64,000 nucleotides of DNA from Amyelois transitella (lineage: Eukaryota; Arthropoda; Insecta; Lepidoptera; Pyralidae). The translations under genes were made by a program, and so were the position numbers. Each line of letters opens with the position of its first letter. The stretch's first letter is position 1. The stretch is taken from contig NC_083518.1 of NCBI RefSeq assembly GCF_032362555.1, forward strand, positions 4,848,501 through 4,912,500, read 5' to 3'. Under the pieces are notes generated by a model. That model made no database searches, was not told where the DNA came from, and was given only the letters and a program-made list of their open reading frames with translations. This document shows positions 32,263-64,000 of the stretch, one piece after another.

Positions 32263-35026
32263 ATATAAGACTAAGGTATTTTTTGTAAGTGATCTCTTGT
32301 ACATCTGTTTTAACATCGGAGATACAAAACATAGGCAAACATAATGATAAAATAAAACAAAATTTATTCCACATACCATTTTATTTGTGGATATTATTTT
32401 GATACTTCATAAATAAATGTAACATAATTCAACAGTTCTAACGGCGGTTTTCACTCGCTGTCTATTGGAATCATTATTAAGTTTCACTGCATATGCTACC
32501 ATGTTACCTATGTCAATTATGCACATGCAAGAAACGCGTCTTCGGACGGATTTTACAGTTACTGATGTCTCTATAGACTAATGCAAACCTTAGTTAAGGA
32601 TGAAATGTTGAATTTTTATCACAATTAAGAAATGGATAAGTCGAAAACTAAACGAAACTTTAATTGCTTTGTGACCTTTAACAATGATTTTTTTCTATGA
32701 AATTGTGGACCTTGAATGAATTTGTACAAGTAGTGAATACAAACAGAATACAGTGAAAACTCGCCTTTAAGTGGAGCGTAAGTACACTGCGATGTTTTAA
32801 AGTTTAAATAATTTAAAGAGCTCACTACTGTTTATTTTAATAATTATCTATTCATATTTAATATTGGCTTAGATACGCTCACGATTATAAAAAATCAGTC
32901 TAAAATATATTAAGGCAACTTGAGAATATATACTCAATATGGAATCCGTTTGCATGTGTCGCTATTTTTCAAATTGCAGAAATTATAAAACAAATTTTGA
33001 ATGAATAAGGAGTTTTTTAATTGAAAGGCGTATGGTTTAATTATGAGCCTAAAATTAAAAAAAAATTTGATAAGGAAATTGCTAAACTTTTATCTTCTTC
33101 GAAATTCATGTTTTCTTATAGTAGACATGCAACAATGCAAACGGACAGCACTATTACATGAGTCTCATAACGCAGGTGCGAATGTTACTAGGTAGTTATT
33201 TACCATCTGTAAATTATTATGATCTGTGATCATAACGGGTAAGACCTGCAAAGAACTTATATAATTATAGTAGGTACGTAAAATATAACTTGATCTCTGT
33301 GACAGATGTCAATTGCATACATTTTTTGTCTTTTTCAGTCCACAAATTGGGGCACCTGAACATGACTGAGTAAATCCAACAGATGGTAAACACTAGTGAC
33401 GTATAGATCAAAACGTGAATTATATAATTGTAAACATTAACAAGGAAAGGTTAAATACTGCACTGGGACAATTTCACAAATTTTTAATACAACTGTCATA
33501 TGAAAAGGAATTTAATGTTAGATTTATTTTTGCAAGAAAAAAGTTATAAAAATTTATAACTTTACCCTGGAGAACTCAGTCTAATGAAAATAATTTTGTA
33601 AAAAAAAGTTTGAAAAGTAACAATCGTTTGACTGTACCATTAGTAAAATTTTAGAATGATAGAAGTAACAGCGTATAGCCTTAATGTGTTTAAGATATGT
33701 TCTGACTGTTTTTCTTGCGATATCAGTATGAATGCGACGGACAACGGCAACTATGATGGCACGTTTTGAAAGCATAATGTACGTTAACCTTTGGTTGATG
33801 AACCATGAAACGTCAAAACATTAATGCTTACAAAATGAAAGGAATTATTTAATTTTATATTAATTAATCAATTTTTTTTAATAAATCATAGAGTCTTTCT
33901 GCGAATAGGCTTTGTTTTTTTTTCGTTTAAAATATCATTAATTTTAATTAGTTGCCGGATTTTAATTTCCCATATTAATAGTGTTTTAAACATATAGTAA
34001 CATCGATAATTTAATCCCCGTAAATTCAATAAACTCAACGTGCTATAATATTCTCATTTCCGTTCCTAAACAATACGTAGATATCAAATGCATTACAATT
34101 ACATATAACAAACAACAGTGATATCGAATAAATATTAAATATAAAACTGGTACACACGATCTCAGGCATAATTAAAGAATTTGTGCCAATTTGCCAATTT
34201 ATGTACAAAAAAGTTAAACCGAAAATATCACATTACGGATTCGCTCGTGTGTAGTCAGCTTAAGATTGACATACTGTATTAAATATACATAGGTTTACAT
34301 TTAAGATTCATTTGGTGTCGAAGAAAGACTATGAAATATTTGGAGTTTGTCTTATAACAAAATTTAGGGCAAAAATAAAACACAATAACAAAAATAAAAA
34401 AAGGCATAATACTCGCTTACTTTTTTACTAACAAAGTATACGTATTTTTTATCATTAAAGAGATGAATATACATGTTTACACGTTTATACACTATATACA
34501 GATTATATTTACATAGATAAAGCTAACATTGTTTAAATCTACCCACACACAACGAAGCATCTTGTCATATTCACATGTATTTCCGAGGCAAAGAATTTTA
34601 ACGCTACCACAATCTCTGAAACTGGAAGCTATTAGGGTATCGCGAAAGGAAAATGCTATTTATAAAATGTCTCAAGATCATTAGGTACATTTTCGTATTT
34701 GTTTGTCAAAGTTTAAGTCTTTAATGTGTATAGAAGAGGGCTTTCATTAATTTAGCATTCTTAGAAGACACCAAAGGATGAAGCCAAACGGCAAATTTAT
34801 ATTTTGATTTGGCAACGCTATATCGGAGTGTTTTGTTTTCTAATAGAAATTTCGATAAATCGTAAGGTGAATGTGAGTTTTTATACTCTTACGTAAAGTG
34901 ACGGACAGCGAAATGCATAACACAGCATGATATGTATAAATGTTTCACTGTTCCATTTTCAACTAAGTTTTTTTTTCTATTATGATTTTCATCAATTGTG
35001 AGATCGCACGAACTTACAAACAATAT

Positions 35027-35032
35027 TTTATT
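35027..35032 (-). terminator. Candidate poly(A) signal of pecanex
   Basis: AATAAA on the minus strand about 330 bases after the pecanex stop codon. The stretch is AT-rich, so chance occurrence is possible. Confidence 0.35.
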
Positions 35033-35362
35033 TTTAATACCAAACTTTTACATACCTAGTATTTTGTGGTAAACAAAACACTAACACCGTACACTTGCTA
35101 TATACACATTTATATGCAAATAATAAAATTCGTTAATCTCAATGTCAGACTCAAATGCACCGCTGTATCGACCCTTAATTACAATATAATTCAATTTGAA
35201 TTATTTTCCACTACTCTACATAAGCTACGCGTATAAATTCGACTCGTAGAATGCGACATACTTAGTGAAGTTAGGAGCAAGTTGCGTCGGCTTGCATCTA
35301 ATTTCACAGACATATAAGTCACATTGCAATGGAATAAAGACCGTGTTACCCCTTCGTATGGT

Positions 35363-58948
<23,586 letters not shown>

Positions 58949-61900
58949 ATGTCGGATATTGAAAAGTTTTTTAAACAAGCTGCTATGCAAGTTGGAGCTG
59001 GTGGAAGTGCAGGGTTTGTAGAAGTTTGTATAATGCATCCATTGGATTTAGTAAAAACAAGGTTGCAAGTCCAAACTACTGTATCTACAAAATCAACATT
59101 AGATCCTCATTACTACACTGGCGTCATTGACTGTTTGAAGAAAATGTATAAACATGAAGGTGTTACCTCTTTTTATAAGGGTATTTTGCCGCCTATCCTA
59201 GCAGAGACACCGAAAAGAGCAGTGAAGTTTTTAACTTTTGAACAATACAAAAAGTTTTTTATGTTTGGTTCCAGCCACCCCACTCCTATAGTAAGTTTGA
59301 TATTTTATCCATACTTTTATAAACATACATACATAAAATCACGCCTCTTTCCTGGAGGGGTAGGCAGAGACTATCTCTTTCCACTTGCCACGATCTCTGC
59401 TTACTTCCTTCGCTTCATCTTCATTCACAACTCTCTTCATGCAAGCTCGGCGGTTTCGGGTAGGTACTCTTGACCTGACCCTTTACTTTGATCAAGATAC
59501 GTTCTTGTTTATACTTTTATAAAACTTGCATTAAAAATGTTTTTGTGTTCTTATTTTTAATAAATACACTCTTAATATATTAAGCCAATTTTGATTATTA
59601 TTTCTGGAAACTCCCACAAAATAACTGGTTCGGGCGTATTACTTTAACTTACTTAACTACGTAGGTACTTTAAACTTAAGATATAATGTAATCATTCATT
59701 AATTCATTTGATCACGTCTATATTCCAAGCGGAGTAGACAGTGCCAGCAGTCTTGAGAGACTGATAGCCCACCAGAATTGAGATTAAACAGTGACAAGTT
59801 GCTAGCTCATCGCCTAAAAGAAGAATACCAAGTTTATAAGTCTATCCCCTATTGGCCTTTTACAACATCCGTGGGATAGAAATGGAGTGGTCCTATTCTT
59901 TATATATTGGTGCCGGGAACTACACGGAAATGTAAATAAATAACATTCTACATAATATCTTAAGCACCTACTTCTTCTTAGATTTTAGATAGCAACTTTA
60001 ATTTCAATTCGTTCGTTTATATAATTCTCAGTTTTGTTTACGAACTGATAAATTGCTATAGGTACTGCTATATCTAGTTTCCGAAACTTTACATAGAGAT
60101 AATATTTACTTTAGAGATATGGGGTAAAACGTAGAGTAGCGATATCGAGGTAGGGTCAGGAATCTCACGAGGATTCTTATATAATTTTTTTTATATAATT
60201 TAATCAGTATAAGGGTTATCTAAACTATCTTAACATTGTTTTTGGTTAAGATTGTTAAAACATTGGTATTTTCATGCTGTTTAAAAAACAGCACTCACGA
60301 TCATTTAAGGGGGGCATAACAAATACCCAAAATTGACCTGTTGCCTACCAATCCGAATCCGACCTGAGGAATACAACGATCTCCTGCTAATAATACATTA
60401 TTTTTCGTCGATTATACCGCCATAATGAAATAATTACTGTATATATTTGAGGAACCAAAGTAAAAAAAGGACTTTACCTACGATTGAGTTTATTATACGC
60501 TAACATGGCAATAACTAATAATGCAGTCACGCGCGTGATACATGTTTATTGTAAGACGTGACCTAAATTAGTAGACTATTGTAATTATGTACCCCTTTTA
60601 ACTAATTACGAAAAGGAAATTCTTAAGCCTGTAATGGCTGTTTCCAGATTAAATTAGATTCAATCACCCATTATTGAAGGCCTATCGAGGATGGTGTCAG
60701 TACAAGTCAATCTGAGCTTCTTTCTTCTAAATGAAGATTAAAGATCCCCTCAATCAATGATTGCTCAACAAACAAATATAGGCAGGTTGAGGGTCATGTT
60801 AACACATTGCAGACTGCGTGAAGACACAACAAGGATAATTGATAATAAAGGTCATTCTACTATTTAATTAAATTGAAATCATTTTTCCTTTCAGACCTTT
60901 TCTCTTGCTGGGCTTGGAGCTGGTATTACAGAAGCAATACTAGTTAATCCATTTGAAGTAGTAAAAGTAACATTACAGTCTGACAAATCATTAAAAAGTG
61001 AATTGCCAAGCACATGGTCAGTTACTAGGAAGATTGTTAGGGAAAATGGTCTGGGTTCTCGAGGATTGAACAAAGGCCTTACAGCAACAATAGCAAGAAA
61101 TGGTGTCTTTAACATGGTCTATTTTGGATTTTACCACAGTGTCAAAGGAATTGTTCCCGAGAGTAAAGTAAGTAGTACAACTTCGGAATACCTATGAAGC
61201 TATTGATCGACTATATCCCGTTAAATTCACATTTTAGGACCCACTACTGGAGTTTGGTCGAAAAGTCCTTATTGGCTTTACATCTGGAGTTCTTGGATCA
61301 GTCATTAACATACCGTTCGACGTCGCTAAAAGTCGCATACAAGGCCCACAGCCAGTGCTTGGAGTTGTAAAATATAAATCTACTATAGGAGCAATTTCGT
61401 TGGTGTATAAAGAAGAAGGGTGAGTTATAAATTCTATAAAACTTTCTTGATTGAAATATTTGTACTTTTTTCACGTATTTACTGTTAACGCATATCATTG
61501 ACCTTGTGTTCTTGAACTACACTAAGAGAGTTTGTTAATCTTACAAGTGTTTATGTATTGTGCAACAAAACCCTGACAGTTTTAAAATTATTCCTATTGT
61601 AGCGTTGTTTTCTACATTTAATCTATCTTAATTCTTAGTTATATTTTAATGAATTTCATAAAACTTGTACCTAATTTACTATTGGTTTATTTCATTCAAA
61701 ACTAGAGACATAGTAATACTGTCTACGTGAGAACTAGGCGTTTGGCAAGCTTTATTTGATGAAACTTTATAGTTGAGCACTTTCAATATTTTGTAACAAC
61801 TACGTTAATCTAACGTCACAATTGTTTTTTTTATTTTTTTACGATGCTCATAAAGTGGCTCACAATGAGCCTTTAGCTATATCAATATTTTCACCCGTAA

Positions 61901-63369
61901 TTTGACTAATATGTCATAGTAAAAATTTGTCCATGATATAAATATACATAGATCTCGAATAAGAGTTACGGAGATGAAAACGTTGTACTGGATGTGCGGA
62001 ATTTTATGAAATGACGACATAAGGAAGTTCCTTGCGTGGTCTCTCCGCGATACAACGAAGTGAATCGAGGTACTTCGCGACAATCTCCATGTTTGTGGCA
62101 TGACAGACAAATGCAAAGATAAGCCGAGGAAATATGGCTTGATATTACTAAATTAGAACTACCACACGTGACTGGCACAGCGGTAGCGCGCTTGTCTGTG
62201 ACATCGGAGGTCCCGGGTTCGAATCCCGGCCAGGACATGATGAGAAACGAACTTTCTCTGATTGGCCTGAGTCTTGGATGTTTATCTATATAAGTATTTA
62301 TTATTACTATAAAATATAGTATCGTTGAGTAAGTATCTCTTTACACAAGTTTGGAACTTACTACGAGGCTAACTCAATCTGTGTAATTTGTCCCATATAT
62401 ATTTATTTATTTATTTACTCACACACCGCAATAGACTTCAAACTTAGGAAACACGCAATGTTGAAAAAGAGATTAAAATATTTATATATGTAGAATAAAC
62501 TTTTTGTTTCTTATGACTTTCGTATTTTCACACACATAAAAGACACATAAAGCAGCAAATATGGATATATACATGTATATTACAGAAATATCTTATCCAA
62601 CGAAGTTATATGAATATGGACAGTGTTTTTAGAATACCAGGGTATTTGGCAACAATCCAAGTTTAAACTACTGGTGCATTACATTTTGAATATCACGAAG
62701 ATATTTTTGGCTGAAAAGCAGAAATTGTGACTGAACTAAAGTAACATAAAGAAAAGATGTCTTAAATTATTAAATTGAACTAACTAAAATTAATAAAATT
62801 GATAAGAATTCCTATTTATTAATTTAGCAAAGCTAGTAAGAAACCATACATACTTTCGTGATTGCTGATTTGTCTTAAATAAGTCGTATCCGTCGTTTTC
62901 TTGCGCCCATTTTAAAGTACCTAATAATTGAAGACTTATTCATTTTTCTACAAGAGATTTCTATTTCTTGGTAAGCTTTCACTAGCTGCTTATTTGCGTC
63001 TACGTTTGCAAGCAGGGACGAGGTATCTTTTTATCATAGTAGCAGTAAAAATGGTCAAAAATAAGTATCTTCAAAAATCTTAAAACTATATATTTTGTTT
63101 TGTAGGTACTTAGGTTACTTTGCACATTAATTAATAAATAAGTGTAAGGTCCAATGACCAAATAAATTTATTTCAACAAATTTCCCAAAATGAGCTAATT
63201 CCAAATCAAGTTGTTTTGTGTTTAACATTGTTTATTACATTTACTTTTCAGATACCGTGCTCTTTATAAGGGTTTACTTCCTAAGGTGCTTCGACTAGGC
63301 CCTGGCGGTGCTATAATGCTTGTTGTTTATGATTACGTATATCATTTTTTGGAAACTCGTTTTAATTAA
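58949..63369 (+). CDS. Mitochondrial 2-oxodicarboxylate carrier (SLC25A21 type), four exons, complete
   Basis: Exons 58949-59290, 60895-61167, 61238-61419 and 63252-63369, GT-AG and in phase, 304 residues. The carrier exchanges 2-oxoadipate and related 2-oxodicarboxylates with 2-oxoglutarate across the inner mitochondrial membrane, in lysine and tryptophan breakdown. The three carrier repeats each show the family motif: PLDLVKTRLQ (residues 31-40), PFEVVKVTLQ (133-142) and PFDVAKSRIQ (231-240). Also seen are AETPKRAVKFLTFEQYKK, LTATIARNGVFNMVYFGFY and GLLPKVLRLGPGGAIMLVVY, close to the mammalian protein (299 residues). The ATG at 58949 (MSDIEKFF) fits the family length. Intron 1 contains family 4 and family 1 repeats; intron 3 contains a tRNA-derived SINE. 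Substrate is inferred from family similarity. Confidence 0.95.
59310..59475 (+). repeat. Interspersed repeat family 4, long copy
   Basis: Opens with CATACATACATAAAATCACG, then GGAGGGGTAGGCAGAGACTA, TCTTTCCACTTGCCACGATC and ATGCAAGCTCGGCGG. It is the reverse complement of 38405-38490. It follows 20 bases after the first exon of the carrier gene and contributes a spurious open frame to that exon. Confidence 0.75.
59698..59937 (+). repeat. SINE-like repeat family 1, long copy
   Basis: In carrier intron 1. Contains GATCACGTCTATATTCCAAG, GTGACAAGTTGCTAGCTCAT and TTTTACAACATCCGTGGGAT, ending GGTGCCGGGAACTACACGG. Confidence 0.85.
62160..62410 (+). repeat. tRNA-derived SINE with intact A and B boxes
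   Basis: In carrier intron 3. The head TGGCACAGCGGTAGCGCG fits a tRNA A box and GGTTCGAATCCCGGCC a B box, 40-odd bases apart, followed by an unrelated body (ACATGATGAGAAACGAAC, GGATGTTTATCTATATAAG). The tail includes ACGAGGCTAACTCAATC and an ATTT run at 62400-62415. Pol III promoter boxes look intact. Confidence 0.85.
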
Positions 63370-63720
63370 TTTAATTTTGATATGTGACAAATACATTTTG
63401 TTTCTTACTGTGCGAAAAAAAATATTAAGTCGTATTTGTGGGATAAAGTAATTTAAAATCTTACATAAAAACAAAATATATTTTTAATATTATATACTTC
63501 ACAGTTTAAGACTAGGTACATAAGTACAAAAGTTTTACAGATGTAATAAGTAAATAATAAAATTTTAAATATACATAATAGCATATAATGTAAATTGTAT
63601 TTAAATGAACAAATGATGATAATGAAAGTAAATACCTATGTTTGAAGTATATATAACTATTTCTATCAAAATGTGCTGTAATATTCCACGTGTTGTTTAC
63701 ACATCATTTATCAAAAAGAA

Positions 63721-63726
63721 AATAAA
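63721..63726 (+). terminator. Candidate poly(A) signal of the 2-oxodicarboxylate carrier
   Basis: AATAAA 352 bases after the stop codon, followed by TGTAATATTTGTATG, a U/G-rich run. A weaker candidate (AATAAAATTTT) is near 63555. Confidence 0.45.
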
Positions 63727-64000
63727 GATGTAATATTTGTATGTAGGAACTACCTAATTTCAGAATTTAAACAGCCTTTGTAGTTAAAGTATTGTGCCTT
63801 AATGCTTTAGAATGACATTGTTATTACTACGATTCGAAATTAAACTTCTATACTTCGTTTGTAAAAAAAACGTCTGAGAATATTATCACTAATACTATAT
63901 AAAGTATTGCATAACATATTTACTGTGATAAGTAAAGGAAGTAACACAGATATTAAGATATTTTTAGATGTTATAACATGAGTGATGTTAAAGTTTAAGT

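Larger units (their letters stand above)
29774..35026. other. Intergenic region between thioredoxin and pecanex, no supported gene
   Basis: The two flanking genes converge here. I see no conserved reading frame; the open stretches at 30862-31392 are AT-driven. It holds repeat copies at 31753-31970 and 32018-32262. The 3'UTR of pecanex (minus strand) occupies the right edge. Confidence 0.6.

Noticed and set aside
59291..59473. Extension of the carrier first exon past 59290
   Set aside because: The sequence after ATA|GTAAGT is intron containing a family 4 repeat; the carrier motif order continues only from 60895.
62165..62237. A functional tRNA gene
   Set aside because: A and B boxes are present, but the sequence continues as a SINE body shared with 38520-38765 and no paired acceptor stem closes it.

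Overview
The window is AT-rich, intron-rich animal DNA. Gene structures with GT-AG introns, many short interspersed repeats, a Tc1-like transposon and the proteins encoded all point to an insect. The repeat types and the lipase type make a moth or butterfly (Lepidoptera) most likely. The species cannot be named from the sequence.

Layout, left to right. (1) 191-8296, minus strand: the 5' 336 codons of a kinesin light chain gene (six coding exons; the 3' part lies left of the window). Its introns carry decayed copies of two of its own exons, several repeats and a perfect hairpin. (2) About 8.3-25.7 kb: a long stretch without a convincing conserved gene. It may be the first intron of the kinesin light chain gene, because a good minus-strand splice donor lies at 24982. 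It holds a degenerate Tc1-like transposon (18427-19981) and two GC-rich islands that can be joined by splicing into one minus-strand reading frame. (3) 26041-29161, plus strand: a TMEM218-like ciliary membrane protein, then a three-exon mitochondrial thioredoxin. Splice-site positions leave open that both sit on one dicistronic transcript. (4) 35363-58054, minus strand: a complete pecanex gene in 26 coding exons. I joined them with phases matching at every junction, giving 2,821 codons including stop. One exon is 4.5 kb. An intronless acid lipase gene (45674-46870, plus strand) sits inside one pecanex intron. (5) 58949-63369, plus strand: a complete four-exon mitochondrial 2-oxodicarboxylate carrier, head to head with pecanex.

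The genes are functionally unrelated: microtubule transport, cilium transition zone, mitochondrial redox, Notch-pathway/ER membrane protein, secreted lipid hydrolysis and mitochondrial carboxylate transport. The neighbourhood looks like ordinary eukaryotic gene order, not a pathway cluster. Between and inside genes there are at least six repeat families with several copies each, and several near-perfect hairpins. The observations most worth following are the possible TMEM218-thioredoxin dicistron with a poly(A) signal buried in a 29-bp hairpin, the decayed exon duplications in the kinesin light chain gene, the intron in the Tc1 transposase, the GC-AG intron in pecanex, and the spliceable small reading frame at 22544-23136.

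Exon borders are read by eye from splice consensus, reading-frame phase and remembered family similarity. No alignment or database search was run.
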